Translations under genes and position numbers: made by a program
The notes under the pieces: generated by a model
Told to the model about the DNA's origin: nothing
Seen by the model: only the letters and a program-made list of their open reading frames with translations
Database searches by the model: none
Assembly (NCBI GenBank): GCA_035507035.1
Contig: DATJOJ010000025.1
Span: forward strand, 49,768 to 113,767
Length of the DNA: 64,000 bases
Origin: DATJOJ01 sp035507035
Lineage (GTDB): Bacteria; Acidobacteriota; Terriglobia; Terriglobales; Acidobacteriaceae
Direction of reading: 5' to 3'
Part shown: piece after piece, positions 27,591 to 37,274 of the stretch
Layout of the letters: the number at the start of each line of letters is the position of its first letter
How positions within the stretch are numbered: the stretch's first letter is position 1

Positions 27591-28492
27591 TGCGCAGAGT
27601 TGCCACCTTGCTGACATTCCTTGTTTTGCTCTCGACGCTGCTGCTAGCAGCAAGTCCTTCACAACCTCCAGACGCGGCTTACCAGCAATCGTTTGACAGA
27701 TGGAAAATTGAGCTTATCAATGACCTCAAGCAGAATTGGCTACCGCTTGCCGGGCTTTTCTGGCTCAAACCCGGAGCAAATAGCTTCGGGACAGATGAGA
27801 GCAACGCGGTCGTCTTTCCCAAGGGGCCTGCTCGTGCCGGAGTTTTTGAGTTGCAGGGAACGGAAGTCACGGTGAAGTTCTCACCTGGTTCCCACGCGAC
27901 CATTGACGGCAAACCCGCGAGGGAAGCGAAGTTGCAGCCGGATATCTCCGGCCACGCCACTTACATGGAGATGGGCAGCCTGCGTTTTCATGTAATCGTT
28001 CGCGGCCAGCGTGTCGGCATTCGCCTCAAAGATCTCGATAGCGACGCCGTCAAGAACTATCGTGGGCCGAGATTTTTCCCCATCGACTTGTCTTACCGAG
28101 TAACCGCCACGTGGGTGCCATCGGATGGCAAACAAACCGTGGATGTCCCCAATGTCCTGGGCGACGTTACTCACACCCCAATACGCGGGACCGTGGTTTT
28201 CAAGATGAACGGACAGGAGTTGCATCTGACTGCGTTGGGCGGCGACCCGGCGAAGCAACTTTCCTTCGTCTTTAGCGACCTGACCAGCAAGTCCGACACT
28301 TATCCTGGCGGCCGTTTTCTCGAGACCGACCCCGTGGTCAATGGGACGGTAGTACTCGATTTCAACCGCGCCTACAATCCGCCGTGCGCGGTCACGCCGT
28401 ACGCCACTTGTCCGCTGGCACCCAAGGAAAACCGGCTGGCCGTTGCTATTCCCGCGGGGGAAAAATACGACCGCTCGCACGCGCATCACTAG
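27590..28492 (+). CDS. Secreted DUF1684 protein
   Basis: 300 residues. A signal peptide (LLTFLVLLSTLLLAASPS) precedes a DUF1684 domain with the characteristic WLPLAGLFWLKPGANSFG start and the YNPPCAVTPYATCPLAPKEN ending; the C-P-L-A-P-x-E-N motif is diagnostic. Function unknown; the protein probably acts in the periplasm or on the surface. It overlaps the inositol monophosphatase stop by one base, so the two are co-translated. The C terminus ends in several His residues (SHAHH). An aconitase-family gene follows after 82 bases with its own ribosome site. Confidence 0.88.
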   Translation: MRRVATLLTFLVLLSTLLLAASPSQPPDAAYQQSFDRWKIELINDLKQNWLPLAGLFWLKPGANSFGTDESNAVVFPKGPARAGVFELQGTEVTVKFSPGSHATIDGKPAREAKLQPDISGHATYMEMGSLRFHVIVRGQRVGIRLKDLDSDAVKNYRGPRFFPIDLSYRVTATWVPSDGKQTVDVPNVLGDVTHTPIRGTVVFKMNGQELHLTALGGDPAKQLSFVFSDLTSKSDTYPGGRFLETDPVVNGTVVLDFNRAYNPPCAVTPYATCPLAPKENRLAVAIPAGEKYDRSHAHH

Positions 28493-28574
28493 CGCCTGTG
28501 GACCTCTGTGCCGTTTTGAGCCGCTTGGGACGAGTCGCGTTACAATAAAAAATAAAGGTAAGGACTCATCTAAC

Positions 28575-30581
28575 GTGATTGATTCACTATTGCAGCGCAA
28601 AATTGAAAAGCGTCCCGACAAGGTCCGTTTTGCTGGGCGCATCCTCTTTCTTACGGAAGATCCCGAGTTGATCAAACGGCAACTGGCGGGCGAGGACCTG
28701 CCCTGGGACACAAAAAATCCCGCGAATAATCCCAAGCTGCGCGATGACATCTCGACCGACGAAATCACTCCCGCGCATTACTGTTTTTATTTCGACGAAA
28801 CCCTGGGCGAGATTCCGTATCTCGGACTGAAATGCGGCGGGGTGACGCCGATCGGACGCTCCGATGTAAAGAAAGGTAACTTTGTCTGCGCGGTGAGCGG
28901 CAAGCGGCGGGGCAAAGGCTCCAGTCGCGAGCAGTCGCCTTACGCTGAGATGTGCGCCGGCATTCGCGTAGTCATCGCCGAAAATATCGAGCGCATCTAC
29001 AAGCAGAATTGCCAGAACCTCGGCCTGTTGACTTCCACCAACTTTTCGTTGATCGACAAAATTCGCTCGGGAGCTGAAATTCCGTTGAGCGAATTCACTG
29101 CCGGTGAAGACGAAATCACGCGGCAAGTGATCGAATATGGCGGCTTGTTCCCGTTCAATGTGGCTCGCATGCAGAAAAAAGTGTTTCTGCCGCCAATCAA
29201 AACCGAGAAGCGCCCCATGACCCTGGCGGAGAAGATTTTTGCTCGCCACATGAATTCGAGCTATGTCCAACCCGGTGACACCGGTTTCGCCAACGCCGAT
29301 CTTCGCTTCAGCCATGAGTACGTCACTCCCATGGCGGCGATTTTCTTTGAGCACTATGTTGGGAAAGATGCGAAAGTAAACGATCCCTCTACCATTTTGT
29401 TTTTCCGCGATCACCTGACGTTCCTCGATGAAGTCATCTCCGAAGAAAAGAAAAAACTTGGCCTCCTCGATCTTGCGACGCAACTCAAACTTAAGCAGCA
29501 GGAGTTCGCTGCCAAGCAGGGAATCAAGTTGCACGGAGAGTTGAAAGACCGCAAAGGTTCAGAAGGGATTTGTCACTCCATCGTTCTAGAAAGCTACGCG
29601 CTGCCGGGTCAGCTTAACATTGGGTCCGATTCCCACACGCCACACGTGGGCGCAATCGGCTGCGTGGCATTCGGCATCGGCACAACTGACGTTTTTAATT
29701 CCTGGATCACAAAGGATGTTCGCGTGCGCGTGCCAGAATCGGTGAAGATCGTGATCCGCGGCAAGCGTCATCCCAATGTCACGGCGAAGGATTTCATCCT
29801 GAAAATTCTGAGCCTCGACTACGTTCGCAGCGGTAAAGCCCTGGCGAAAGTCATGGAGTATGCGGGCGAAGCGATCGAAGATCTTAGCGTCGACGAGCGA
29901 GCGACCATGACTAACATGGCTGCCGAGATTGGCGGATTTACCGGCATCGTCGCGCCGGATGGGAAAGCTGTCGATTTCCTGGTTGAGCGCCGCGGAATGA
30001 GTCGCAAACAAGGCGAGGCTATGATCGAGGGTCTGTATTCTGACCCTGGCGCGCAGTATGCCCATGTCATCGAACTTGACGCCTCGGAAATTACGCCGAT
30101 GGTCGCGACACCGGGCGATCCTGGCAACGGCAAGTTTATTCGCGAGTTGAACACGCCCGTTCCGGTCGAGCTGGCGTACGGCGGCACCTGCACTGCAGGC
30201 AAGAACGAAGATATGGATATGTATGCGGCGGTCCTCGCCGACGCGCTGAAGCACGGCAAACGCGTCGCCGGTTCGGTCAAGTTCTACATTCAATTTGGAT
30301 CGCAAGAGACGCGCGAATACTGCGTGCGCAAGGGCTATCTGAATATCTTTCAGAAGGCCGGAGCGCAGGTGATTGAGCCCAGTTGCGGCGCCTGCATCAA
30401 TGCTGGTCCCGGGGTTACTACGCGGCCCGATCAGGTCGTAATCAGCGCGCAGAACCGGAACTTCCCCGGACGCAGCGGACCTGGACAAATGTATTTGGCC
30501 AGCCCGCTCACGGTCGCGGCGAGCGCGGTCGCGGGCTACATCGTCGAGTATCAGCCTAGCGAGGAACTGGTCAGTGCTTAG
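28575..30581 (+). CDS. Aconitase-family hydratase with the swivel domain first
   Basis: 668 residues from GTG 28575, with AAGGTAAGGA upstream. Residues about 20-160 are the swivel domain: RDDISTDEITPAHY and the substrate-binding GKGSSREQSPY loop (115-119 GSSRE). Residues about 220-660 are the catalytic domains: GSDSHTPHVGAIGC, GTCTAGKNEDM with cluster Cys539, and PSCGACINAGP with Cys604 and Cys607, so all three [4Fe-4S] ligands are there. In AcnA and LeuCD the swivel comes last or on a separate chain; AcnB has it before the catalytic domains but with an extra HEAT-like domain that is absent here. Sequence motifs look closest to LeuC/LeuD. It could act on citrate, 2-methylcitrate, isopropylmalate or homoaconitate. 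The frame is open to 28443 but that part overlaps DUF1684. Confidence 0.85.
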   Translation: MIDSLLQRKIEKRPDKVRFAGRILFLTEDPELIKRQLAGEDLPWDTKNPANNPKLRDDISTDEITPAHYCFYFDETLGEIPYLGLKCGGVTPIGRSDVKKGNFVCAVSGKRRGKGSSREQSPYAEMCAGIRVVIAENIERIYKQNCQNLGLLTSTNFSLIDKIRSGAEIPLSEFTAGEDEITRQVIEYGGLFPFNVARMQKKVFLPPIKTEKRPMTLAEKIFARHMNSSYVQPGDTGFANADLRFSHEYVTPMAAIFFEHYVGKDAKVNDPSTILFFRDHLTFLDEVISEEKKKLGLLDLATQLKLKQQEFAAKQGIKLHGELKDRKGSEGICHSIVLESYALPGQLNIGSDSHTPHVGAIGCVAFGIGTTDVFNSWITKDVRVRVPESVKIVIRGKRHPNVTAKDFILKILSLDYVRSGKALAKVMEYAGEAIEDLSVDERATMTNMAAEIGGFTGIVAPDGKAVDFLVERRGMSRKQGEAMIEGLYSDPGAQYAHVIELDASEITPMVATPGDPGNGKFIRELNTPVPVELAYGGTCTAGKNEDMDMYAAVLADALKHGKRVAGSVKFYIQFGSQETREYCVRKGYLNIFQKAGAQVIEPSCGACINAGPGVTTRPDQVVISAQNRNFPGRSGPGQMYLASPLTVAASAVAGYIVEYQPSEELVSA

Positions 30582-30711
30582 TAGATAGATCGAGCCGCTC
30601 CCCCGGCAAAGAGCACTGTTTGCTGCTAACCCGTTCGCATAGCCCTTGGCACTTTGCTACAATGTCGGTTCTCGTTTACATTCGCAATAGGGGGTAAGGA
30701 AATAAAAGCTC

Positions 30712-30972
30712 ATGGCATACGTAATTGCAGAACCCTGTATCAATACTAAGGACACCGCGTGCGTCGACGCTTGTCCCGTGGACTGCATTCATCCCAAGAA
30801 GGATGAGCCGGCGTTCGCTGAAGAAGAGATGCTATACATCGATCCGGTCGAGTGTATCGACTGTGGTGCATGCGTGCCGGTTTGTCCGGTCTCGGCGATC
30901 TTTGCGCTCGACGATCTGCCGGAGAAGTGGAAGCACTTCACCGAGCGCAACGCCAAGTACTACGGTCGCTAG
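30712..30972 (+). CDS. Ferredoxin with two iron-sulfur cluster motifs (FdxA-like)
   Basis: 86 residues. The N-terminal half has CINTKDTACVDACPVDC (a spaced CxnCxxxC...CP form seen in 7Fe or 8Fe ferredoxins) and the second has the classical CIDCGACVPVCP. The C-terminal WKHFTERNAKYYG extension fits FdxA-type ferredoxins. It is a cytoplasmic one-electron carrier; partners are unknown. A GGGGGTAAGGA ribosome site lies ahead of ATG 30712. It stands alone, with decayed sequence downstream. Confidence 0.92.
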   Translation: MAYVIAEPCINTKDTACVDACPVDCIHPKKDEPAFAEEEMLYIDPVECIDCGACVPVCPVSAIFALDDLPEKWKHFTERNAKYYGR

Positions 30973-31026
30973 ACTCTCAACAGTTGGTTTCGAGGCGCGG
31001 ACTCTACCCCATCCGCGCCTTCTTGC

Positions 31027-31380
31027 GTGGTTCGGAACATCCTGGTTACGCCTGCGGTGAGCCTCAATAACCGCATTGCCGCCATCGCCAACCCGCTCAC
31101 TCGCAACTCATCGGATGGAACCGGTAGAACGGTTTCTGAAGGAGGGAGTCTAAACGATCCGCTCGGCCTCACCGTCGCCCCGAACGGCAACATTGTGACC
31201 GTGGACGGCGACGATGGATTAGTGATAGAAACCACCCCGTCCGGGCATCAGATCGCCAAGACTCTCCTGGACAATAACGGCAACCCGCCTGGAGCTGGGG
31301 CTCTGTTTGGGCTGGCATTTGTGAACAACAACCTTTATTTCGTCGACGACGACGAAAACGCGCTGAATTTAGTCCACTGA
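31027..31380 (+). pseudogene. Remnant of a secreted NHL/SMP-30-like propeller gene
   Basis: About 117 codons matching only the last blades of a propeller (NDPLGLTVAPNGNIVTVDGD, GALFGLAFVNNNLYFVDDDE). There is no signal peptide and no ribosome site, and the N-terminal blades are missing. Complete proteins of this kind are several hundred residues long, so this is best read as the 3' end of a degraded gene. It begins 54 bases after the ferredoxin gene. Confidence 0.6.
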
Positions 31381-31512
31381 GTTTTGTCACGCAGGCGTGC
31401 TCTCAGAGCCGAAGGAGGTTTCGAGGGTACGCCTGTGGCCTCGTCAGCCTTTCGCAATTTTGTTTTTGCACTTCTATCGTGTGCCGTATACAATTCAGCG
31501 CACTAACGTCCC

Positions 31513-31674
31513 ATGCTCTTAACTCCCAAAGAACGGGAAAGGATGAACTGGCTCTGCCAGCGCATTCAGGAGGAAAACGATCACTCCAAATTCATCGCTT
31601 TGGTGCGCGAGTTGAACGAGCTTTTGGAGCGCAAGGAACGTCAGATTGAAGAGCCGCTGGAACCAACCGGTTGA
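31513..31674 (+). CDS. Small conserved-looking acidic protein (53 aa)
   Basis: ATG 31513 opens 53 codons: a charged, helical protein with MNWLCQRIQEEND and LVRELNELLERKERQIEE, ending EPTG. The amphipathic pattern suggests one long helix or a coiled coil. It reads like a family of small acidobacterial proteins of unknown function, though I cannot run a search. No strong ribosome site precedes it. The 245 bases up to the MATE gene hold nothing else I can support. Confidence 0.5.
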   Translation: MLLTPKERERMNWLCQRIQEENDHSKFIALVRELNELLERKERQIEEPLEPTG

Positions 31675-31919
31675 GCAGGAAGCAAATATTGCTGGGTGAG
31701 CCGGTTTTGCAACCGTGCTAGAATCAGTGGAGTTTCAGCTTTACTCGTATCGTACTCGATGCGAAGTCGTCGTTGAGGATTTGCTCATGTTTAAACCCGC
31801 CATCTCGATTACCCTCTAATTCCGCCACTCGCGGATCACTTGTTTTCCTTTTTTCTGTCTAAACCACCGCAGTCGCATTGCACGCAAGGGGCGGCCGCGT
31901 GTAGAAAGTCCGGGTACCA

Positions 31920-33341
31920 ATGGCGACCGAAGCAGTTGCACCCACGTCATCACCGCAGCCGAGTCTTTGGAATTCCTTGCTTGAGGCCATCCGCGGCTCG
32001 CATCAGGACTACACTTCCGGCAGTTTGAATCGCGCCATTCTGTTGCTGGCCGTCCCCATGGTTCTGGAGATGGTGCTCGAATCGCTCTTTGCCGTGGTTG
32101 ACGTGTTCTGGGTTGGAAGGCTTGGAGCCAATGCCGTGGCAACCGTAGGAATCACGGAATCGCTGCTCAGCCTAGTGTTTGCCGTCGCCATGGGCCTGAG
32201 TCTTTCGACCACGGCGATGGTCGCGCGTCGTATCGGTGAAAAAGATCCGGAAGGTGCAGCTGTGTCGGCAGTCCAGGCCATTGTGCTTGGCCTCCTGACT
32301 TCGCTCGCAATCGGCGTTCCGTGCTGGATTTACGCGCCGGAGTTGTTGCGGTTGATGGGCGCTTCGCCGGAGATCGTAGCTAGTGGCGCAGGCTATACGA
32401 GAATTGCCCTCGGCGGTGGTGGAATCGTTCTGATGTTGTTTCTGAACAATGCCATTTTTCGCGGGGCCGGCGATGCTGCCATCGCAATGCGCCTGCTCTG
32501 GGTCTCGAACATCATTAATCTGATTCTTGATCCCTGTCTGATCTTCGGCCTCGGCCCGTTCCCGCGCCTTGGCGTTACTGGCGCGGCGCTCGCGACCTTT
32601 ACCGGCCGCGGAATCGGCATGATGTATCAGTTCTACCGCTTGCTCCGCGGAACCGAGCGCATTCACATTCTTGTTCGCCAGTTGCGCGTCAATCTTGGCG
32701 TTCTGTGGCGACTGGTGCGAGTCTCGATTACCGGTATTCTGCAGTTTGCCATCGCGCACACCAGTTGGATTGGCCTCGTCCGTATTGTGAGCGTCTTTGG
32801 CGCGGCCGCTCTGGCCGGCTATACCATCGCAATCCGGATTGTCGTGTTTTTGATTCTGCCTTCGTGGGGGTTAAGCAACGCTGCGGCGACGCTGGTTGGT
32901 CAGAACCTCGGCGCGAAAAAGCCAGAGCGTGCGGAACGAGCTGTCTGGCGAACTGGGTTTTACAACATGCTGTTTCTGGGATCGCTCGGCGTGCTTTTCA
33001 TCTTTTTCGCCGGACCGATCATTCGCCTATTCACGCAAGATCCGACGGTTGTGCCTCTGGGCACGGCGTGCTTGCGCATTATCAGTTACGGCAACGTCGG
33101 CTATGCTTATGGAATGGTCATGCTGCAGGCCTTCAACGGCGCGGGAGACACAATCACCCCGACCATCGTAAATTTCTTCGGCTTCTGGCTGCTGGAGATA
33201 CCGTTGGCTTACTGGCTGGCAATTCCGATGCATCTGCGTTCGAATGGCGCTTTCATTGCGATCGTGGTTGCAGAAGGCGCGATCGCGGCCACCAGCGCTG
33301 TCCTGTTCAAGCGTGGCCGCTGGAAGACACAACAAATCTAA
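31920..33341 (+). CDS. MATE-family multidrug/toxin exporter
   Basis: 473 residues with about 12 hydrophobic helices in two homologous halves. LLAVPMVLEMVLESLFAVVD and FWVGRLGANAVATVGITES are the first-half MATE signatures, and LVGQNLGAKKPERAERAVW is the corresponding motif of the second half. The protein exports cationic drugs or metabolites by Na+ or H+ antiport at the inner membrane. The N terminus has an extra hydrophilic stretch of about 30 residues. It stands alone. ATG 31920 has only a weak ribosome site. Confidence 0.93.
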   Translation: MATEAVAPTSSPQPSLWNSLLEAIRGSHQDYTSGSLNRAILLLAVPMVLEMVLESLFAVVDVFWVGRLGANAVATVGITESLLSLVFAVAMGLSLSTTAMVARRIGEKDPEGAAVSAVQAIVLGLLTSLAIGVPCWIYAPELLRLMGASPEIVASGAGYTRIALGGGGIVLMLFLNNAIFRGAGDAAIAMRLLWVSNIINLILDPCLIFGLGPFPRLGVTGAALATFTGRGIGMMYQFYRLLRGTERIHILVRQLRVNLGVLWRLVRVSITGILQFAIAHTSWIGLVRIVSVFGAAALAGYTIAIRIVVFLILPSWGLSNAAATLVGQNLGAKKPERAERAVWRTGFYNMLFLGSLGVLFIFFAGPIIRLFTQDPTVVPLGTACLRIISYGNVGYAYGMVMLQAFNGAGDTITPTIVNFFGFWLLEIPLAYWLAIPMHLRSNGAFIAIVVAEGAIAATSAVLFKRGRWKTQQI

Positions 33342-33391
33342 TCGGAGGGCGAGCGTTTGTGCCCGTCTTCATGATTCTCAGGCGCGATCGC

Positions 33392-33565
33392 CTATTTCAA
33401 TTTCACGAACAGTAATACGAAGATCGCCCAGACGCCGGCGGTTGCCGGAAACTGCGCCAGTGCGGTGTTCTGCACGAACGTGCCTCCACGCGGCAGTGCG
33501 AACGTCAGCAACATCATGCATAGCGCAGTTAGAATTCCCAGCGTCAATTTGCTTTTCCAGTTCAT
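33392..33565 (-). CDS. Small two-helix membrane protein (57 aa)
   Basis: ATG 33565 has a GAGGGG ribosome site two bases before it; the in-frame upstream extension to 33634 lacks one. Two hydrophobic segments (LTLGILTALCMMLLTFAL and AGVWAIFVLLFVKL) flank a short loop. Family and function unknown. It lies between the convergent MATE gene and the DJ-1/PfpI gene on its own strand. Confidence 0.6.
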   Translation of the reverse strand: MNWKSKLTLGILTALCMMLLTFALPRGGTFVQNTALAQFPATAGVWAIFVLLFVKLK

Positions 33566-33650
33566 GGCCCCTCGCTTTTCGCCCCTGACTCGGTTGAACC
33601 CTACTAACCTAGACCTTGAAGCTGGAGCTTTCAACTGGAGAATCGTTAAT

Positions 33651-34244
33651 CTACGCGGCTTCGTTTGCCTTCGTCTTCGAACTCAGCACGTCGAGGAACG
33701 CCGCGAGCCACGCCGGATGCGCGGGCCACGCGGCCGCAGTCACCAGGTTCCCGTCCACGCAAGCCTTATCCATTCCGACGTCAACATACGTTCCGCCCGC
33801 CGCACCCACATCCGGCGACACAGCGGGGTAGCAACTGCATCGCCGTCCCTTCAGAACTCCTGCAGCCGCCAGCAATTGGGCCGCATGGCAGATCGCCGCG
33901 ATCGGCTTTGAGGCTGTTGTGAAATGCCGAATGATCTCCAGCACCCTTGGGTTCAGCCGCAAATACTCTGGCGCGCGCCCGCCCGGCAAAACTAGAGCGT
34001 CGTAGCTTTCCGGCTTGACCTCGTCGAACGCCGCATTCAATCGGAAGTTGTGGCCGCGTTTCTCGCTGTAAGTTTGATCGCCTTCAAAATCGTGAATCGC
34101 CGTGCGCACCACATCGCCGGATTTCTTGTCCGGACACACTGCATCGACCACGTGGCCCACCATCTGCAGCGCTTGGAACGGCACCATGACCTCGTAATCT
34201 TCCACGTAATCACCCGCCAGCATTAGGATTCGCTTCTGTGGCAT
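33651..34244 (-). CDS. DJ-1/PfpI family protein
   Basis: 197 residues. GDYVEDYEVMVPFQAL carries the conserved Glu, VLPGGRAPEYLR is the central family motif and AICHAAQLLAAAG holds the nucleophilic Cys at the elbow. Members include glyoxalases/deglycases and intracellular proteases, and which applies is not clear; this branch resembles the bacterial general-stress type. ATG 34244 is decided by a perfect AGGAGG site five bases before it; the upstream frame to 34373 has none. Cytoplasmic, apparently a single-gene unit. Confidence 0.92.
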   Translation of the reverse strand: MPQKRILMLAGDYVEDYEVMVPFQALQMVGHVVDAVCPDKKSGDVVRTAIHDFEGDQTYSEKRGHNFRLNAAFDEVKPESYDALVLPGGRAPEYLRLNPRVLEIIRHFTTASKPIAAICHAAQLLAAAGVLKGRRCSCYPAVSPDVGAAGGTYVDVGMDKACVDGNLVTAAAWPAHPAWLAAFLDVLSSKTKANEAA

Positions 34245-34447
34245 GAGGACCTCCTGGAAGTATTGTGCCAGAGAAAGCCGGGCGTATCGCGATTGGTTGA
34301 TTTCACTGCGGTGTTTGGGAGAAGTGTGGTATACAGTGTGGGCCCTTTGAATTGTCATTGCGGCTGCCGCCAAACCGCCCGACCCAAGCGGCGTTTCCTG
34401 TAACCATCCGTCATCTGTCTGGATGAACTTTCAAAAAGGGGATCGAT

Positions 34448-35578
34448 ATGAAAATGCAATCTCACCGGCTGACAGCGCTTTCGTTCATTGTGATTACCTT
34501 CCTGCTTCTGCCATGCCTGCTGCAGGCGCAACAGTATGTCTACGCAAACAACGACGACGACTCTGGCGGCGACAACAATCAAGTCACCGCGTTCAAAGTG
34601 AGCAACACGGGACAGATGAGCGTGATCAATACTTATCCTACCGGCGGCCTTGGCACCGGAGGATACAACGCGCTCAATTCGATCGTTGCCGCGAAGGTTG
34701 GTTCGAATGTTTGCCTGTTCGTTTCGAACGGTGGCAGCAATAATGTTTCGGCGTTCAAAATCAAGCCGTCCAATGGCACTTTGACCACGGTTGCCGGGTC
34801 GCCCTTTGCCACTGGAGGCTTGGGCAATAATTACGACATCGGACTTGCCGTTGCCGACAACCGCCTACTTTTCGCCGGCAACACCGTCTCCAACAGCATT
34901 TCTGTTTTCGGAATCAAATCCAATTGCGCGCTCGAACTCGGCCAAACCTACAATACTCCGGGTTCTCCCGACGGCATGAAAGTCACGCCCAACGGCCAAT
35001 TCCTGGTTGAGGCCAATATTGGCTCGCCGGATGTTTGGCAGATCGATTACAGCAATGGAACCTTGACGGAGCTGGGACCATTTTCCTCGCAGGGAGCCAC
35101 GGTCGGGGTGGACATCAGTTGCGATGGCACAACCGCTTATTTTGGCGATGCGGGTTCCAACACAGAGGTTGAGGTTTACAGCATCAGTTCGACCGGGCAA
35201 TTGACGGAAATCAATAATTACAGCAACAGCGAAGGCCAGAACTCCAACAACGTCATGCTCAGCGCCAACGGCAAACTTCTTTATGTCGGCGAAGTCGATT
35301 CCAATCAGGTTGAGACTTTGAGTGTCGGCTCAAATGGTGCGCTGACCTTCGACAGCGTGGTCTCACTCCATGTGGACCAATTTAATTCGACGCTGGGGAT
35401 GGCGACGGTACCGAGCGGCAAGGGCATCTTCGTGGCAGAAGACAGTCCGGCGCAGATCGCCGTGCTCGCCGCGCGTGGAACTTCTTTGGTCGAAGTGCCA
35501 CACTCGCCATTTGTCATTAACGATAACTTCGCGTTCGTAATTGGGATCACAGCCGTGCCAGGAAAATCGTGTAACTAG
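34448..35578 (+). CDS. Secreted lactonase-like beta-propeller protein
   Basis: 376 residues. A signal peptide (FIVITFLLLPCLLQAQ) is followed by repeated blades of the YncE/6-phosphogluconolactonase kind (VYANNDDDSGGDNNQVTAFK, VFVSNGG-like NVCLFVSNGGSNNVSAF, GMKVTPNGQFLVEANIG, MLSANGKLLYVGEV). Acidobacteria carry many of these; catalytic function is unproven. It is the second propeller gene of the window. It ends at a bidirectional terminator facing the M48 protease gene. Confidence 0.75.
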   Translation: MKMQSHRLTALSFIVITFLLLPCLLQAQQYVYANNDDDSGGDNNQVTAFKVSNTGQMSVINTYPTGGLGTGGYNALNSIVAAKVGSNVCLFVSNGGSNNVSAFKIKPSNGTLTTVAGSPFATGGLGNNYDIGLAVADNRLLFAGNTVSNSISVFGIKSNCALELGQTYNTPGSPDGMKVTPNGQFLVEANIGSPDVWQIDYSNGTLTELGPFSSQGATVGVDISCDGTTAYFGDAGSNTEVEVYSISSTGQLTEINNYSNSEGQNSNNVMLSANGKLLYVGEVDSNQVETLSVGSNGALTFDSVVSLHVDQFNSTLGMATVPSGKGIFVAEDSPAQIAVLAARGTSLVEVPHSPFVINDNFAFVIGITAVPGKSCN

Positions 35579-35586
35579 AATTGTGC

Positions 35587-35618
35587 GTGGTTGATCGCTC
35601 GAAAGGGCGATCAACCAC
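35587..35618. terminator. Bidirectional terminator
   Basis: GTGGTTGATCGC and GCGATCAACCAC form a perfect 12-bp stem with an 8-base loop between the convergent propeller and protease genes. Confidence 0.8.
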
Positions 35619-35635
35619 ATTCTTTGCGGCGTGAC

Positions 35636-37054
35636 CTAGCGCACCTGGAAGCTGTTCATGATCTTGTCGAAAGTCGGCGATAGGGCTTCGAAATCCGCGT
35701 CTGGCGCAACAAAGACCATATAAAGGATCACGCCGGATTTTCCAGGAGAAGCCACCAGTCGGACCCGCTCTCCCATTGCTTTTCCATTCTCACGAACCGC
35801 GGACGTGCCCAGCCAATCGAGCTTCACTGCATTCTTGCCTTGCAGCGTGAACGTCTGCGCGCTGTTGTATTCTCGCAGGCTGGGATTGCTCATCTGAATA
35901 TCGCTGCGTAACTCCTGCACCGCGGCATGCAATTCATCGGTTCTCGACTTGGGATGGAATCCGCTGATCATCACGCCGTATGTGAGGGCGTCGCCTGCCA
36001 TTCCGCCTTCGGGGTAAAGTGACACGCTCGCCGAACTCGCATTGCTTTTGATCCGCCAATCTTGCGGATAGCTGATCGTGTAGGAGGCATGGCGGAACTC
36101 GGTAAATTCTGTGCTAGAAATGTTCTTCACCAACAACCGCGTGCCCTGCGCAGCATTTTCCTGCTGCATGACTTCTTGCGGCGACTCCGCTTTGACGCTA
36201 GCCAGCGCTTGCTTTGCGGCAACGAACTCAGGGCTATCCCCTTGCGCATATTGCTTCGGGGGGAAGCGCGAAAGTATGCTGCTGATATTTTTCGCCCGAT
36301 TGCCGGGATCGGGGTGCGAGTTCAGAAATTGCGGCCCCCCTTTGCCTTGGCCTTTCTCCGCCTGAAGCTTTCTAAAGAAGGTCACAATCGCCTCGGGATT
36401 GTAGCCGGCGTCGTAAATAATTTGCGCCCCAACCATATCGGCTTCGGTTTCCGCGTCACGCGAATATTTCATCATCACGGTACCTGCGGTGAACGAAATT
36501 CCCATCTGCCCCAGCGAACCCGCGAGTCCGCCGACCCCCATGCCCAGCACGCCGCCGAGAATCGCGAGCGGGATTTGCGAGTTCATCTGCCGGGTGGCTT
36601 GCCGCGTCGAATGGCGCATGACCACGTGCGAGATTTCGTGTCCCATTACGCCGGCGAGTTCACCTTCATTGGCGGCTTCGATGAGTCCCGTGTGCACGTA
36701 GATCGGTCCGCCGGGAAGCGCGAAAGCATTGATGGATTTCTCTCGCACTACCTTGAACGTATAGGGAAACTTGTAGCCCGGCGCTTGCGCTGCCAGCTTC
36801 TGCCCCAGCGTATTGACGTACTTCGACATGGGATGATTTTCTGGCAGCAGCGGCAATTTTTTCTCGATCTCCGGCACGGCCTGCCGGCCGAGTTGAATCT
36901 CCTGTTCGATCGAGTAACGATTCCCGGACATCGGGTTGGTGGTGACCCGGCCCTTTTTGGGATCGAAATTTTGCTGGGCAGATGCGACGAGGGCAAGAGC
37001 AAGCAATACAGAGAAAGCCGCGAGACAGCGCGATGGATGAAGAGCACGAATCAT
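35636..37054 (-). CDS. Secreted M48-family metalloprotease
   Basis: 472 residues. A signal peptide ends ALVASAQ. The zinc site is HEISH at 139-143 (HEXXH), with EADMVG providing the third ligand. NPMSGNRYSIEQEIQLGRQ and a Gly-rich loop (LGGVLGMGVGGLAGSLGQMG) fit the BepA/LoiP-like periplasmic M48 group that checks outer-membrane proteins. An extra C-terminal domain of about 190 residues (FRHASYTISYPQDW onward) resembles a lipoprotein-like or DUF1795-type fold and may select substrates. It is a single-gene unit. The long opposite-strand frame at 36062-37573 is a shadow of this gene. Confidence 0.9.
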   Translation of the reverse strand: MIRALHPSRCLAAFSVLLALALVASAQQNFDPKKGRVTTNPMSGNRYSIEQEIQLGRQAVPEIEKKLPLLPENHPMSKYVNTLGQKLAAQAPGYKFPYTFKVVREKSINAFALPGGPIYVHTGLIEAANEGELAGVMGHEISHVVMRHSTRQATRQMNSQIPLAILGGVLGMGVGGLAGSLGQMGISFTAGTVMMKYSRDAETEADMVGAQIIYDAGYNPEAIVTFFRKLQAEKGQGKGGPQFLNSHPDPGNRAKNISSILSRFPPKQYAQGDSPEFVAAKQALASVKAESPQEVMQQENAAQGTRLLVKNISSTEFTEFRHASYTISYPQDWRIKSNASSASVSLYPEGGMAGDALTYGVMISGFHPKSRTDELHAAVQELRSDIQMSNPSLREYNSAQTFTLQGKNAVKLDWLGTSAVRENGKAMGERVRLVASPGKSGVILYMVFVAPDADFEALSPTFDKIMNSFQVR

Positions 37055-37274
37055 GGAAGTCTTGGGAAGCCGCGAAGAATTCTAATTGCTTCCACTGGGA
37101 TAGCCAAGGCGGGCGCCCAAGTGCTGAGACCACGCGGACTCATGCTGAAGGCACCGCGCCCCTTCCGGCGGGCCGAGGGATCTCACATGCACATAATATT
37201 GCGCTCGATACGACAAATGGCAGAATTGCCTTTGATCTTGCGCGACCTGCTGCACTCCACTAAGCTCGTCTGCC

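Noticed and set aside
30635..30665. TTGGCACTTTGCTACAAT, resembling a sigma-54 promoter
   Set aside because: The spacing between the GG and GC elements is too short for sigma-54.
31787..31819. Ten-codon frame with GAGGA ribosome site before the MATE gene
   Set aside because: It could be a leader peptide, but there is no clear attenuator hairpin pair and nothing in its codons suggests regulation.
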